Below, piece by piece: positions 1 to 9,662 of a DNA stretch of 64,000 nt. This DNA is from Azospira oryzae. GTDB lineage: Bacteria > Pseudomonadota > Gammaproteobacteria > Burkholderiales > Rhodocyclaceae. The first letter of the stretch is position 1; each line of letters opens with the position of its first letter. The stretch covers positions 1,836,137 to 1,900,136 of the forward strand of contig NZ_SHKM01000001.1 of assembly GCF_004217225.1 (NCBI RefSeq), given 5' to 3'. Below the pieces are notes generated by a model, which worked only from the letters and a program-made list of their open reading frames with translations, had not been told where the DNA came from and did no database searches. The position numbers were made by a program, and so were the translations under genes.

Positions 1-1
1 A

Positions 2-379
2 CGCGTGCTGCTGCACATCGTCGATATTGCCCCGATGGATCCGGACGCCGATCCGGTTGCCGACGCCATCGCCATCGTCGGCGAACTGGAAAAGTACAGC
101 CCCGAACTCGCCAGCAAGCCGCGCTGGCTGATCCTCAACAAGCTTGACCTGCTCCCCGAGGAAGAGCGCCAGGAACACGTGGACGCCTTCTTGTCCGCCT
201 ACCGGGAAAGATCCGGTTTCGACGGCCCCGTATTCCCCATTGCCGCCATCAGCGGCGAAGGCTGCCGCCCCGTGGTCTACGCCATCCAGGCCGCCCTGGA
301 GGAAATCAGGAAGCAGGACGAGGCAACGGAGGAGTCCGGGGAAAGCCCCCTCCCCCCCTCACCAAGCGTAGACGAATGA
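2..379 (+). CDS. obg: GTPase Obg/CgtA, C-terminal part (5' end outside window)
   Basis: Only the last ~125 codons are present; the reading frame is open to the left edge. The NKLDLL stretch is the guanine-specificity NKxD motif (G4) and the later AISGEG stretch is the G5 region, so this is the end of a GTPase G domain. A short acidic, proline-rich tail follows ([19 protein letters not shown]). Obg is a ribosome-associated GTPase acting in 50S maturation. The stop codon overlaps the proB start (ATGA, 376-379). The obg-proB order is common in betaproteobacteria and supports Obg over other GTPases. The assignment rests partly on context because the Obg fold itself lies outside. Confidence 0.88.
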   Translation, partial: RVLLHIVDIAPMDPDADPVADAIAIVGELEKYSPELASKPRWLILNKLDLLPEEERQEHVDAFLSAYRERSGFDGPVFPIAAISGEGCRPVVYAIQAALEEIRKQDEATEESGESPLPPSPSVDE

Positions 380-1509
380 GCCCAACCACCAGTCGTACGG
401 CCAATGCCGGGCGCCTAGTCGTCAAGGTCGGCTCGGCCCTTGTCACCAACAATGGCGCCGGGCTCGACCTAGCCGCCATTCACGAATGGGCGCGCCAGAT
501 CGCCGAGCTCCACCACAACGGCAAACAGGTGGTCCTGGTTTCCTCAGGCGCCATTGCCTGCGGCATGCAACGACTGGGCTGGCAGAAGCGCCCCAAGGCC
601 GTGCACGAACTCCAGGCCGCCGCCGCCGTCGGCCAGATGGGCCTGGCCCAGGTCTATGAATCGGCCTTTAGCGCCCACGGCCTGCACACTGCCCAGATTC
701 TGTTGACCCACGACGATCTGGCCGACCGCAAGCGCTATCTGAATGCCCGGGCCACGCTGACCACGTTGCTCGAACTGGGTGTCGTCCCCATCATCAATGA
801 GAACGACACGGTCGTTACTGACGAAATCAAATTCGGCGACAACGACACCCTGGGCGCCCTGGTCGCCAACCTGGTGGAGGCAGACTGCCTCATCATCCTG
901 ACCGACCAGCCCGGCCTCTTCACCGCCGACCCGCGCAAGGACCCGGCCGCCACCCTGATCACCTCAGCCCGCGCCGGCGACCCCGCCCTGGAAGCAATGG
1001 CCGGCGGCGCCGGCACCCAGATCGGCACCGGCGGCATGATTACCAAGGTCCTCGCCGCCAAGCGGGCCGCCCGCAGCGGCGCCGACACTGTCATTGCCAG
1101 TGGCAGGGAAAAAAGCCCTCTCACTCGTCTTGCCACCGGAGAATCCGTCGGCACTCTGCTGGTCGCCGACACCTTGCCGATGACCGCCCGCAAACAATGG
1201 CTGGCAGACCATTTGCAGCTGGCAGGAAAACTGACGCTCGACCAGGGAGCCACCCAAGCCCTGCGCCAAGGGAAGAGTCTGCTGCCAGTAGGGGTGCGGG
1301 AAGTTCACGGCGACTTCGAGCGGGGAGCCGCCGTAGCCTGCCTGGATGAAAGCGGCAGGGAAATCGCCAGGGGCCTCTGCAATTACGGCAGCAGCGAAGT
1401 TCGCCTCATCGCCAAGCACTCATCCAGCGATATCGAGGACATCCTCGGCTACATGGAAGAGCCGGAACTCATCCATCGCGACAACATGGTCTGCCTGCAC
1501 GAGAAATAG
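376..1509 (+). CDS. proB: Glutamate 5-kinase
   Basis: The 377-residue product matches the usual length of two-domain ProB. It phosphorylates L-glutamate to gamma-glutamyl phosphate, the first step of proline synthesis in the cytoplasm. The N-terminal amino-acid-kinase domain (about 1-260) begins [14 protein letters not shown] and contains [10 protein letters not shown] and the nucleotide/substrate segments INENDTV and [13 protein letters not shown]. The last ~95 residues are a PUA domain. The start overlaps the obg stop by four bases, so it is translationally coupled to obg, and a strong terminator follows immediately. Confidence 0.97.
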   Translation: MSPTTSRTANAGRLVVKVGSALVTNNGAGLDLAAIHEWARQIAELHHNGKQVVLVSSGAIACGMQRLGWQKRPKAVHELQAAAAVGQMGLAQVYESAFSAHGLHTAQILLTHDDLADRKRYLNARATLTTLLELGVVPIINENDTVVTDEIKFGDNDTLGALVANLVEADCLIILTDQPGLFTADPRKDPAATLITSARAGDPALEAMAGGAGTQIGTGGMITKVLAAKRAARSGADTVIASGREKSPLTRLATGESVGTLLVADTLPMTARKQWLADHLQLAGKLTLDQGATQALRQGKSLLPVGVREVHGDFERGAAVACLDESGREIARGLCNYGSSEVRLIAKHSSSDIEDILGYMEEPELIHRDNMVCLHEK

Positions 1510-1529
1510 CGTTCACGACCTCAACAATA

Positions 1530-1558
1530 AAAAAGGCGCCCTGGAAGGCGCCTTTTTT
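1530..1558 (+). terminator. Intrinsic terminator after proB
   Basis: AAAAAGGCGCC, a six-base loop, then GGCGCC followed by TTTTTT. The A-run and T-run flank a GC stem, so it would also work on the other strand. It lies 20 bases after the proB stop. Confidence 0.9.
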
Positions 1559-1596
1559 ATTGTCCACTCCCGGCGGCGCCTGGAATGAGCAAAAAC

Positions 1597-1624
1597 AAAA
1601 CGGGCACCCGAAGGTGCCCGTTTT
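1597..1624 (-). terminator. Intrinsic terminator of the porin gene
   Basis: Perfect 8-bp stem CGGGCACC/GGTGCCCG with a four-base loop, flanked by AAAA and TTTT. It lies downstream of the minus-strand porin stop at 1657 and faces the proB terminator. Confidence 0.88.
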
Positions 1625-1656
1625 AACAACAACTGCTTCAGGTCGTCGAAAGACGA

Positions 1657-2742
1657 TTAGAAGGAGTGGTTGATACCCAGGTTGAACTGGGATTCGTTGT
1701 TGCCGGAGCCACCGGAGGCGTGAGCCACGGTGTAAGCAGCGTTGTCGTCGTTGCTGATCTTGGAGAAAGCGGTGTACAGCTTGGTACGCTTGCTCAGCAG
1801 GTAGTCAGCACCGATAGCGAACTGCTTGGCGTCGGCGTTGTCGTTCAGCTTGTCCTTCAGGTTGTTGTAGGAAGCCTTCAGGACAACCTTGGCACCGATG
1901 GGGGCGGACACGCCGATCAGCCAGTTGCGAACCTTGTCAGCGTCGTTGCCGTTGGCTTCAACCTTGTTGGAGCCGTAAGCACCGGACAGGGCCAGCACGC
2001 CGAAGTCGTACTTACCAGCCAGGGTGTAGCTGCTCAGCTTGCCGTCAGAGCCAGCGCCGCCGATCAGGGCGTTGCCGTCCAGCTTCACCTGGTGGTAGTT
2101 CAGACCGACGGTCAGAGGACCATTGGTGTAGGTGGGAGCGATGGCGAACAGACGGTTCTGGTTGGAGGTGTTAGCAGCAGACTCCTGGTTGTCCAGGGAG
2201 TTGGTGCCGTAAGCAGCGGTCACGGACAGGCCGGAGAAGGAGGGGGACACGTAAGCAACGGTGTTGTTCACGCGGACCGGATCGTACAGACCAGCAGCGA
2301 TGGAGGAGGAAGCGAACAGGTTGTTAGCGCGACCAGCGGTACCCAGGCCGAACGGATCGATCTGAGCCATCAGGGTGTAGTGGGGGGTGTAGATACGGCC
2401 ACCGATCACGGTACCGAAACCACCGGTCAGGCCAACGTAGGACTGACGACCGAAGGTGCGACCTTGAGCGGAAGCGCCGTCGTCCAGGGTCAGACCCATT
2501 TCGAAGTTGAACAGAGCCTTCAGGCCGTTGCCCAGATCTTCGGTGCCCTTGAAGCCCAGACGGGAGCCGGAAGCGATACCGGAATCAAAACGGGTGTTTT
2601 GGCCGGTGGTGGTGCCGTTCAGAGCGGAACCGTTCACGGCCAGACCGAAGTCAGCAACACCGTAAACTTGCACGTTGGATTGAGCGAAAGCGGCGCCGGA
2701 AGCCAGAGCGGCAACGGCCAGAGCGATGAATTTCTTTTGCAT
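1657..2742 (-). CDS. Outer-membrane trimeric porin, beta-proteobacterial type
   Basis: A 361-residue general diffusion porin of the Gram-negative porin family (OmpC/PhoE-like beta type). The start is the ATG at 2742, because it is followed by a signal peptide (MQKKFIALAVAALASGAAFAQ) and preceded by AGGAG; a longer upstream reading frame has no such signal. Mature features fit a 16-strand barrel: the N-terminal NVQVYGVADFGLAVNG strand, repeated GFKGTEDLGNGLKA and YDFGVLALSGAYG strands, and a C-terminal phenylalanine (INHSF) needed for BAM recognition. Codon use and slightly lower GC suggest high expression. It stands alone with its own terminator; the specific solutes cannot be told. Confidence 0.95.
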   Translation of the reverse strand: MQKKFIALAVAALASGAAFAQSNVQVYGVADFGLAVNGSALNGTTTGQNTRFDSGIASGSRLGFKGTEDLGNGLKALFNFEMGLTLDDGASAQGRTFGRQSYVGLTGGFGTVIGGRIYTPHYTLMAQIDPFGLGTAGRANNLFASSSIAAGLYDPVRVNNTVAYVSPSFSGLSVTAAYGTNSLDNQESAANTSNQNRLFAIAPTYTNGPLTVGLNYHQVKLDGNALIGGAGSDGKLSSYTLAGKYDFGVLALSGAYGSNKVEANGNDADKVRNWLIGVSAPIGAKVVLKASYNNLKDKLNDNADAKQFAIGADYLLSKRTKLYTAFSKISNDDNAAYTVAHASGGSGNNESQFNLGINHSF

Positions 2743-2964
2743 CAGGTTTTCTCCTCTTGCAATTAGGAAAGGTAGCGTTCTTCGCCTACCCCTTTTAAAT
2801 ACCTCTCTTACGAGAAGTTGAGACGGATTGTGGCAAACCCACCTAGGGGGAGCAACGACAACGGCAGGATGCCGACATTCCCGCCTCAAAGTTGTTGTGT
2901 TTTTACAACACAACACTAAAAGCCAACGCCATCACCTACGCCCAAAGCCATAAGGGCCAGCCCT
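2743..2964 (-). promoter_or_regulatory. Porin upstream region with inverted repeat
   Basis: This 222-bp gap between trpC and the porin is noticeably richer in A/T than the coding sequence around it. It holds the porin ribosome-binding site and a perfect 8-bp inverted repeat (GTTGTGTT-TTTAC-AACACAAC, 2894-2914). The repeat has no U-tract on either side, so it looks more like an operator than a trpC terminator. I could not pick a convincing -35/-10 pair. Confidence 0.45.
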
Positions 2965-3768
2965 TCAGCCCTTGGCGAAGAGTTGTTGCAGGGCTTCCCC
3001 GGGGGACGGGCAGCGCATAAAGGCTTCGCCGACCAGGAAGGCTTCGACCTGGTTGGCTCGCATGAGGGCCACGTCCGCTGCACCCAGGATGCCGCTCTCC
3101 GTCACCACGATCCGCCCGTCACCGATCTCCGGCAGGAGGCCGAGGGTGGTCTGCAGACTGACCTCGAAGGAACGCAGGTTACGATTGTTGATACCCATCA
3201 GCGGAGTCTTCAGCTGCAAGGCCTGCTCCAGCTCCTGGCCGTCGTGGGACTCGACCAGCACCCCCATGCCCAACTCCATGGCCAGGTCTTCCATCTCCCG
3301 CATCTGCGGCAGGCTGAGGGCCGCCACAATCAACAGGATGGCATCCGCCCCCATGGCCCGGGCTTCATAGACCTGATAGGGGTCCACCAGAAAATCCTTG
3401 CGCAGCACCGGCAAAGCGCACGCGCCGCGGGCCGCCTGCAGGTATTCGGGCGCGCCCTGGAAATACTGCCGGTCCGTCAGGACCGACAGGCAGGCCGCAC
3501 AGTGGGCTTCATAATCCGCTGCAATGGCGGCCGGATCGAAGTTCTCCCGGATGACGCCCTTGGAAGGACTGGCCTTCTTGATTTCCGCGATCACCGCAGA
3601 CTGTCCACCGGCAATCTTGCGTCGGATGGCGCCGACGAAATCCCGGGCCGGATCGGTCTTCACCCGGGCTTCGGCGGCGGCGCGAACAGCGGCCAGGGGC
3701 ATGGCAGGCAGGGCGGCAGCCACCTCTTCCCGCTTGGTGGCGAGAATCTTGTTGAGGATGTCGCTCAT
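2965..3768 (-). CDS. trpC: Indole-3-glycerol phosphate synthase
   Basis: A 267-residue monofunctional TrpC, without a fused TrpF. It closes the indole ring from CdRP in tryptophan synthesis. Family signatures are [13 protein letters not shown] (phosphate/substrate loop with catalytic Lys), [40 protein letters not shown] and VTESGI, all in TIM-barrel order. It is the last gene of trpEGDC and overlaps the trpD end by four bases. Confidence 0.97.
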   Translation of the reverse strand: MSDILNKILATKREEVAAALPAMPLAAVRAAAEARVKTDPARDFVGAIRRKIAGGQSAVIAEIKKASPSKGVIRENFDPAAIAADYEAHCAACLSVLTDRQYFQGAPEYLQAARGACALPVLRKDFLVDPYQVYEARAMGADAILLIVAALSLPQMREMEDLAMELGMGVLVESHDGQELEQALQLKTPLMGINNRNLRSFEVSLQTTLGLLPEIGDGRIVVTESGILGAADVALMRANQVEAFLVGEAFMRCPSPGEALQQLFAKG

Positions 3769-4787
3769 GCGGCAACCCCGGTAAAGTGCACGAATTCGTC
3801 CAGCTTGGCCCGGGCGGCGCCGCAGGCAATGGCGTCCAGCGCCTTTTCCACCCCCTGGGCCATGGAGTCGGCCAGGCCGGCCACATAAAGGCTGGCTCCG
3901 GCATTCAGGGCAACGATGTCCCGGGCCGGACCGTGATGTCCCTCCAGGGCGGCCAGCACCATGGCCTTGGACTCTTCCACATTGCCCACCCGGATCACCC
4001 GGGGGTCGTGCACCGGCAGGTTGAAATCCTCCGGATGGATTTCGTATTCCAGAATGCGCCCATCCTTCAACTCACCGATGAGGGTGCGGCCGGAATTGGA
4101 AATCTCGTCCAGGCCATCCACGCCGAAGACGGTGAAGGCCCGCTGGGAACCCAGGCGCTGCAGCACCCGGATGAGGATGCCCACCAGATCCGCATGGAAC
4201 ACCCCCAGCACCTGGCGCTGGGCACCGGCCGGATTGGTCAGGGGACCGAGGATGTTGAAGATGGTGCGCACGCCCAGTTCGCGCCGCACCGGGGCCGCAT
4301 GTTTCATGGCGCCATGGTGGTTGGGGGCGAACATGAAACCGATGCCCACCGTATCGATGCACTCGGCAATGCGCTCCGGCGGCAGATTGAGGTTTACGCC
4401 CAGGGCTTCCAGCACGTCCGCCGAGCCGCTCTTGGAGGAAACAGAACGGCCGCCGTGCTTGGCCACCTTGGCGCCGGCGGCAGCACAGACGAACATGGAG
4501 GTGGTGGAGACATTGAAGGTGTGGGCACCGTCACCACCGGTACCAACGATGTCCACCACGGCACCAGCATCCTTGACCGGCACCTTGGTGGCGAACTCGC
4601 GCATCACCTGGGCGGCGGCGGCGATCTCACCGATGGTTTCCTTTTTCACCCGCAGGGCGGTGGTGATGGCGGCAATCATCACCGGGCTCATTTCGCCGGA
4701 CATGATCTGGCGCATCAGCTCCAACATTTCGTCGTGAAAGATTTCCCGGTGCTCGATACAGCGGGTCAAGGCTTCTTGCGGGCTCAT
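3765..4787 (-). CDS. trpD: Anthranilate phosphoribosyltransferase
   Basis: The 340-residue protein transfers phosphoribose from PRPP to anthranilate. It shows the PRPP-binding glycine loop [36 protein letters not shown], and [31 protein letters not shown], all diagnostic of TrpD. It overlaps trpG upstream and trpC downstream by four bases each, so the three are translationally coupled. TrpD is not fused to TrpG, unlike in enteric bacteria. Confidence 0.97.
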   Translation of the reverse strand: MSPQEALTRCIEHREIFHDEMLELMRQIMSGEMSPVMIAAITTALRVKKETIGEIAAAAQVMREFATKVPVKDAGAVVDIVGTGGDGAHTFNVSTTSMFVCAAAGAKVAKHGGRSVSSKSGSADVLEALGVNLNLPPERIAECIDTVGIGFMFAPNHHGAMKHAAPVRRELGVRTIFNILGPLTNPAGAQRQVLGVFHADLVGILIRVLQRLGSQRAFTVFGVDGLDEISNSGRTLIGELKDGRILEYEIHPEDFNLPVHDPRVIRVGNVEESKAMVLAALEGHHGPARDIVALNAGASLYVAGLADSMAQGVEKALDAIACGAARAKLDEFVHFTGVAA

Positions 4788-5356
4788 TTGGCGTGCTCCT
4801 TGAGGAAGTTCTGCAGCATGTCGTGGCCGTGTTCAGTGAGGATGGACTCGGGGTGGAACTGCACTCCTTCCACCGCCAGGGTCTTGTGCCGCACCCCCAT
4901 GATTTCGCCGTCTTCGGTCCAGGCGGTGATCTCCAGGCAGTCCGGCAGGCTTTCCCGCTCGATGGCCAGAGAGTGGTAACGAGTGCAGGTCACCGGATTG
5001 GGCAGCCCCTTGAAGACGCCCTGATCGTTGTGATGCACGGGCGAAGTCTTGCCGTGCATCAGCTTCTTGGCATGCACGATGCGCCCGCCGAAGGCCTCGC
5101 CGATGGACTGGTGGCCCAGGCACACCCCCAGCAGCGGAATCTTGCCGGCAAACTCGCGGATGGCAGCCAGGGAAACCCCCGCCTGCTGTGGCGCGCAGGG
5201 CCCCGGGGAAATCACCAGATAGTCCGGATTGAGACGGGCGATCTCGCCCAGGGTGATGGCGTCGTTGCGATAGACGCGCACCTCCTGGCCCAATTCACCG
5301 AAGTATTGGACGATGTTGTAGGTGAAGCTGTCGTAGTTGTCGATCATCAGCAGCAT
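4784..5356 (-). CDS. trpG: Anthranilate synthase, glutamine amidotransferase subunit
   Basis: A 190-residue class I glutamine amidotransferase. It supplies ammonia to TrpE. The catalytic triad is visible as the nucleophile Cys in [17 protein letters not shown] and the His-Glu pair in [16 protein letters not shown]; the oxyanion motif [11 protein letters not shown] is also present. TrpG/PabA proteins of this kind can serve folate synthesis too, but the place between trpE and trpD makes tryptophan the main role. It lies 10 bases after trpE. Confidence 0.96.
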   Translation of the reverse strand: MLLMIDNYDSFTYNIVQYFGELGQEVRVYRNDAITLGEIARLNPDYLVISPGPCAPQQAGVSLAAIREFAGKIPLLGVCLGHQSIGEAFGGRIVHAKKLMHGKTSPVHHNDQGVFKGLPNPVTCTRYHSLAIERESLPDCLEITAWTEDGEIMGVRHKTLAVEGVQFHPESILTEHGHDMLQNFLKEHAK

Positions 5357-5366
5357 GGCAGCGCCC

Positions 5367-6842
5367 TCACTCGAAACGGGTATCGAGGCCGTTCTCGGCC
5401 ATTTCCGCGGCCCGCAGTACGGCCCGGGCCTTGTTCTGGGTTTCCTGCCATTCGGAGGTCGGGTCCGAATCGGCGACGATGCCAGCGCCGGCCTGCACGT
5501 GCAGATGACCGTCCTTGATCACCGCGGTACGGATGGCGATGGCCAGGTCCATGTCGCCGTTGAAGCCCAGGTAGCCGATGGCGCCGCCATAGATGCCGCG
5601 CTTGACCGGCTCCAGCTCGTCGATGACCTCCATGGCCCGCACCTTGGGTGCGCCGGACAGGGTACCGGCGGGGAAGGCCGCCTTCAGCACATCCAGGGCG
5701 GAGAGGCCGGCCTGGAGCTTGCCTTCCACATTGGAGACGATGTGCATCACGTGGGAATAGCGCTCGATGCTCATGCGCTCGGTCAGCTTCACCGAACCGG
5801 TCTGGGCCACCCGGCCCACGTCGTTGCGGCCCAGGTCCAGCAGCTGCACGTGCTCGGCAATTTCCTTCTGGTCCGCCAGCAGATCCTCGGCCAGGGCTGC
5901 ATCCTCCTCCGGCGTCGCGCCCCGCTTGCGGGTGCCGGCGATGGGCCGCACCGTCACGGTATCGCCTTCCAGACGGGTGAGGATTTCGGGGGAAGCACCC
6001 ACCACATGGAAATCCTCGAAGTCGAAGTAATACATGTAGGGCGAAGGATTGAGGGTGCGCAGGGCCCGGTAAAGGGAGAGCGGGCTGGCGGAGAAAGGCT
6101 TGGTCATGCGCTGGGACAGCACCACCTGCATGATGTCGCCTTCGGTGATGTATTCCTTGGCCTTGGCCACCGCCTGCTTGAAAGGTGCCTCGCCGAAGAT
6201 GGAGACAGCCGGCTGGGAAGTGGCCGGCTTTTCCTCGGGGATGGGCGCCGGGGTACGCAACTGGGCCAGCAGTTCCTTCAGCCGCGCCTTGGCCTTCTGG
6301 AAGGCGCCGGGGAAGCCGGGCTCGGCGTAGACCACCAGGCTCAGCTTGCCGGAGAGATTGTCCACCACGGCGATCTCTTCCGAGAGCAGCAGCAGGATGT
6401 CCGGCGTGCCCAGGTCGTCGTGCTTGGTGCTCTTGGTCAGACGGGTTTCCACGTAGCGCACCGTGTCGTAGCCGAAGCAGCCCACCAGGCCGCCGCAGAA
6501 GCGGGGCAGGCCGGCGTAGGGAGCGACGCGGAAGCGTTTCTGGTAGCTCTCGATGAACTCCAGGGGATTGGTGTCGTTTTCCCGCTCGGCAATGCGCTGG
6601 CCGGTGAGCACCATGACCTGGTGGCCATAGACGGCGATGCGAGTGGGGCTGGCCAGGCCGATGATGGAGTAGCGGCCGAAGCGCTCACCGCCCTGCACCG
6701 ATTCCAGCAGGTAGGTGTAGGGGCCGTTGGCCAGCTTCAGGTAGATGGAAAGGGGAGTATCGAGATCGGCAAAGGTCTCGAGGGTGACGGGGATACGGTT
6801 GTACCCCTGCGCGGCAAGCGCGTTGAATTCAGTTTCGGTCAT
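5367..6842 (-). CDS. trpE: Anthranilate synthase component I
   Basis: The 491-residue chorismate-using subunit converts chorismate plus ammonia to anthranilate. The N-terminal domain holds the tryptophan feedback region, where [18 protein letters not shown] contains the LLES element typical of Trp-sensitive enzymes. The C-terminal chorismate-binding domain carries [60 protein letters not shown] and the [10 protein letters not shown] end motif. A Trp-rich leader ORF lies just upstream, pointing to attenuation on top of feedback inhibition. Confidence 0.97.
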   Translation of the reverse strand: MTETEFNALAAQGYNRIPVTLETFADLDTPLSIYLKLANGPYTYLLESVQGGERFGRYSIIGLASPTRIAVYGHQVMVLTGQRIAERENDTNPLEFIESYQKRFRVAPYAGLPRFCGGLVGCFGYDTVRYVETRLTKSTKHDDLGTPDILLLLSEEIAVVDNLSGKLSLVVYAEPGFPGAFQKAKARLKELLAQLRTPAPIPEEKPATSQPAVSIFGEAPFKQAVAKAKEYITEGDIMQVVLSQRMTKPFSASPLSLYRALRTLNPSPYMYYFDFEDFHVVGASPEILTRLEGDTVTVRPIAGTRKRGATPEEDAALAEDLLADQKEIAEHVQLLDLGRNDVGRVAQTGSVKLTERMSIERYSHVMHIVSNVEGKLQAGLSALDVLKAAFPAGTLSGAPKVRAMEVIDELEPVKRGIYGGAIGYLGFNGDMDLAIAIRTAVIKDGHLHVQAGAGIVADSDPTSEWQETQNKARAVLRAAEMAENGLDTRFE

Positions 6843-6929
6843 GGGGACCTCGCAAGTACGACAGGTTGTATTTCAATGCTTGCCCGGGAGTTTGGTCTCA
6901 ACTCGCCGCCCGGGCCCGGACGGGTAATA
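6843..6929 (-). promoter_or_regulatory. Probable trp attenuator: two mutually exclusive hairpins
   Basis: Between the leader stop and trpE two hairpins share the same bases. Hairpin A (6906-6923) pairs CCGTCC with GGGCGG. Hairpin B (6883-6914) pairs CCCGG with CCGGG around an inner GAGTT/AACTC stem. They cannot form together, as attenuation needs. Neither is followed by a U-tract, so if this is attenuation it may be Rho-dependent or act on translation. Confidence 0.55.
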
Positions 6930-6989
6930 TCAATAATGGCGCGGCGAGCGCCACCAGCCACGCCAGCCCCAGGCGGCGCGGTTACCCAT
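6930..6989 (-). CDS. trpL: trp operon leader peptide
   Basis: A 19-codon ORF encodes MGNRAAWGWRGWWRSPRHY: four Trp in seven residues, including a WW pair, followed by a stop 87 bases before trpE. This is the form expected of an attenuation leader, in which ribosome stalling on Trp codons selects between RNA structures. The ATG has no clear Shine-Dalgarno sequence. A 5'-extended in-frame GTG start at 7016 is possible, and a small out-of-frame ATG-to-TGATG ORF (7000) abuts it, so the precise start is open. The gph stop is at 7048-7050. Confidence 0.75.
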   Translation of the reverse strand: MGNRAAWGWRGWWRSPRHY

Positions 6990-7047
6990 CAGGAAAGCAT
7001 TGAACTTGCGGGTCACGGTGAAGTGTCGATTCGGAGTCGGTATCGAT

Positions 7048-7728
7048 TTAAGCGCCGGCCGCCCAACGGGCCGCTGCGACGAGGTCCGATACTAGCGCAT
7101 CGCAATCGGCGCTGTCTACGGGCCGGCCTTCGTTGTAGCCGTAGGGCACGCAAATCACCGGACAGCCGGCAGCCCGGGCCGACTCGATGTCGTTGAGGGA
7201 ATCGCCCACGTGCAGGTTGAGGCCCGGCTCGGTAGCCAGCAGAGCGCAGGCATGGAGCAGGGGCTCGGGCCGGGGCTTCTTGAAGGCCAGGGTGTCGCCG
7301 GCGATGACCACCTCGAAATACCCGGCCAGGCCCATGCGCTCCAGCAGCGGCGAGGTAAAGGCGGCCGGCTTGTTGGTCACCACCCCCAGGGGCAGGCCGA
7401 GGGCGCGAAACGCCTCCAGACCTTCCACCACACCGGGATAGACGGTGCTGGCCCGGCCGTTGATGTCGGCGTAGTGCCGGCGGAACGAAGCGATGCCGGC
7501 CTCCAGCAGGGACGCTTCGGGGGCGGCATCCCAGGTCAGGCAGCGCTCCACCAGCACCGCCATGCCCTTGCCGACGAAACGGTGGACGTCGCCATCCGTG
7601 CGGGGCGGCTGGCCCAGTTCGGCCAGCATGGCGTGGCAGGCGGCCGCCAGGTCGGGGATGGAGTCGACCAGGGTGCCGTCCAGGTCGAAGGTGGCGGAAC
7701 GAAGGGGCATGGCGAATTTCCGGGGCAA
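7048..7728 (-). CDS. gph: Phosphoglycolate phosphatase (HAD family)
   Basis: The 226-residue HAD hydrolase removes phosphate from 2-phosphoglycolate, a product of DNA repair and of Rubisco oxygenation. The nucleophile motif I is FDLDGTLVDS, motif II/III residues are in VVTNKPAAFTSPLLERMGL, and the acidic motif IV is VGDSLNDIESARAAG. HAD enzymes are promiscuous, so the name rests on the rpe-gph-trpE gene order found in many proteobacteria as well as length. It ends about 60 bases before the trp leader. Confidence 0.9.
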   Translation of the reverse strand: MPRKFAMPLRSATFDLDGTLVDSIPDLAAACHAMLAELGQPPRTDGDVHRFVGKGMAVLVERCLTWDAAPEASLLEAGIASFRRHYADINGRASTVYPGVVEGLEAFRALGLPLGVVTNKPAAFTSPLLERMGLAGYFEVVIAGDTLAFKKPRPEPLLHACALLATEPGLNLHVGDSLNDIESARAAGCPVICVPYGYNEGRPVDSADCDALVSDLVAAARWAAGA

Positions 7729-7794
7729 GGCGGCGGCAAGGAGACGGATGGGGCGGGCGAGGCTGTCTAAAAGTCACCTCACCGGAGAAGCAAC

Positions 7795-7839
7795 AGGGAC
7801 GGCAACTCCAGGCATGCCATGCCGGAGATTGGCGTCCCT
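7795..7839 (-). repeat. 45-bp palindromic repeat, copy 1
   Basis: A near-perfect palindrome between rpe and gph. Read on the minus strand it begins AGGGACGCCAATCTCCGGCA and returns as GGAGTTGCCGTCCCT. Copies 2 (43774-43818) and 3 (60350-60394) share the same 5' half. It could end or stabilise the rpe transcript; there is no long U-tract. Confidence 0.7.
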
Positions 7840-7852
7840 ATTTGCTTGCAGC

Positions 7853-8542
7853 CTAGGCGCTGGCGAGCTGCTGGCGCAGGGCGGCGATGACCGAGTCGTA
7901 GCGGTTGGGATCGCTGTCCTGGCCGGCGCCATAGACGGCGGAGCCGGCGACGAAGGTGTCGGCCCCGGCCCGGGCGATCTCGGCGATGTTGTCCACCTTC
8001 ACGCCGCCGTCGATTTCCAGGCGGATCTGGCGGCCGCTACGGGCAGTGTAGGCATCGATCCTGGCCCGGGCTTGGCGCAGCTTGTTGAGGGTCTCGGGAA
8101 TGAACTTCTGGCCGCCGAAGCCCGGGTTCACGCTCATCAGCAGCACCACGTCCAGCTTGTCCATGACGTGATCCATGTAGTGCAGGGGCGTGGCCGGGTT
8201 GAAGACCAGGCCGGCCTGGCAGCCGCTGTCCCGGATCAGGCCCAGGCTGCGGTCCACGTGCTCGGAGGCTTCCGGGTGGAAGGTGATGATGTTGGCCCCG
8301 GCCTTGGCGAAATCGGGAATGATGCGGTCCACCGGCTTGACCATCAGATGCACGTCGATGGGCGCCGTGGTGTGGGGGCGGATGGCTTCGCAAACCAGGG
8401 GGCCGATGGTCAGGTTGGGGACGTAATGGTTGTCCATGACGTCGAAGTGGATCCAGTCGGCCCCGGCGGCGATGACCGAGCGGACCTCCTCCCCCAGCTT
8501 GGCGAAATCGGCGGAAAGGATACTGGGAGCGATGAGATGCAT
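7853..8542 (-). CDS. rpe: Ribulose-phosphate 3-epimerase
   Basis: A 229-residue TIM-barrel enzyme interconverting ribulose-5-P and xylulose-5-P in the pentose phosphate and Calvin pathways. The start at 8542 gives [19 protein letters not shown], the conserved family N-terminus; a longer upstream frame lacks homology. Signatures are [17 protein letters not shown] (metal ligands His and Asp), [23 protein letters not shown] and EIDGGVK (catalytic Asp). It heads the rpe-gph-trp string and is divergent from apaG. Confidence 0.97.
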   Translation of the reverse strand: MHLIAPSILSADFAKLGEEVRSVIAAGADWIHFDVMDNHYVPNLTIGPLVCEAIRPHTTAPIDVHLMVKPVDRIIPDFAKAGANIITFHPEASEHVDRSLGLIRDSGCQAGLVFNPATPLHYMDHVMDKLDVVLLMSVNPGFGGQKFIPETLNKLRQARARIDAYTARSGRQIRLEIDGGVKVDNIAEIARAGADTFVAGSAVYGAGQDSDPNRYDSVIAALRQQLASA

Positions 8543-8668
8543 GGCGGCGGCCTTGTGGGGGTTGGTGTGACAGAAAGGTGATTTTATCGTGAACCCACGC
8601 CGAGGCCGGCTTGTCAGAGTGCACACAGTGATGTGCAATGAGACTTTCCACCCCACAGACCCGAGACC

Positions 8669-9052
8669 ATGGCCGAAAGCAAAAAATACGAAATCGCCGT
8701 GACCACCGTGCCCCAGTACCTGGCCGAGCAGTCGGACCCGGACGCGGAGCGCTACGTGTTCGCCTACACCATCACCATCCGCAACATCGGCACCGGGGCC
8801 GCCCAGCTGATCTCCCGCCACTGGCTCATCACCGACGCCAACGAGGAGGTCCAGGAGGTACGGGGCCTCGGCGTGGTGGGACACCAGCCCCTGCTGCAGC
8901 CCGGCGAGAGCTTCGAGTACACCAGCGGCGCCTCCCTCAGCACGCCCGTCGGCACCATGCGCGGCAGCTACCAGATGGTGGCGGAGGACGGCACCCAGTT
9001 CGAAGCGGACATTGCCGAGTTCGCCCTGGCCGTTCCCCGGGTACTGCACTGA
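8669..9052 (+). CDS. apaG: ApaG domain protein
   Basis: The 127-residue single-domain ApaG protein has an immunoglobulin-like fold. Characteristic stretches are [29 protein letters not shown], the glycine-rich [21 protein letters not shown], and [13 protein letters not shown]. In enterobacteria ApaG mutants have altered Co2+ resistance, but the biochemical role is not settled. Here it is not next to apaH or ksgA; it is divergent from rpe and lies just before a methyltransferase gene. Confidence 0.95.
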   Translation: MAESKKYEIAVTTVPQYLAEQSDPDAERYVFAYTITIRNIGTGAAQLISRHWLITDANEEVQEVRGLGVVGHQPLLQPGESFEYTSGASLSTPVGTMRGSYQMVAEDGTQFEADIAEFALAVPRVLH

Positions 9053-9059
9053 GACGCCA

Positions 9060-9653
9060 GTGGGCCTGCAACACAGCTATGCCCTGATCGCCCCGTTCTA
9101 CGATGCAGCCCTGGCGGCGGCAACCCGGGGAGCCCGTCGCCAAAGCCTGGGCGCCCTGCCCCAGCCCCCGTCGGACGTACTGCTGCTGGGCATCGGCACC
9201 GGCCTGGATCTCCCCCACCTGCCCCGCCAGCACCGCTACACCGGGCTGGACCTGACCCCGGCCATGCTGGCCCGGGCCTGCCGCCGCAGCGACGGTCTGG
9301 ACTTCGCGCCGGTCCGCGGCGACGCCCGCCACCTGCCCTTTGCCGATGCCGCCTTTGACACCGTGGTGCTGCATCTGATCCTGGCGGTGGTGCCGGAACC
9401 CCGCCTCTGCCTGCAGGAAACCGCCCGGGTGCTGCGCCCCGGCGGTACGGCCCTGATTTTCGACAAGTTCCTGCAACCCGGTCAGCGGGCGCCCCTGCGC
9501 CGCCTGCTGTCGCCCCTGGTCAGCCGGCTGGCGACCCATCTGGACGTGGTGTTCGAGACCGTGCATGAAAGCGAGCCGGCCCTGCAACTGGAGTCCGACA
9601 GGCCGGCCCTGGCGGCCGGCTGGTTCCGCCTGATCCGCCTCCGCCGCCGCTGA
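9060..9653 (+). CDS. Class I SAM-dependent methyltransferase
   Basis: About 197 residues from the GTG at 9060. An ATG at 9012 is in frame but lies inside apaG and adds non-conserved residues. Motif [14 protein letters not shown] binds SAM, followed by [14 protein letters not shown] (motif II), the acidic loop [22 protein letters not shown] and [13 protein letters not shown]. This is the Methyltransf_11/UbiE-like group, which acts on small molecules or lipids. The substrate is unknown. It starts 7 bases after apaG and is probably co-transcribed. Confidence 0.88.
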   Translation: MGLQHSYALIAPFYDAALAAATRGARRQSLGALPQPPSDVLLLGIGTGLDLPHLPRQHRYTGLDLTPAMLARACRRSDGLDFAPVRGDARHLPFADAAFDTVVLHLILAVVPEPRLCLQETARVLRPGGTALIFDKFLQPGQRAPLRRLLSPLVSRLATHLDVVFETVHESEPALQLESDRPALAAGWFRLIRLRRR

Positions 9654-9662
9654 CGGCCGCTC

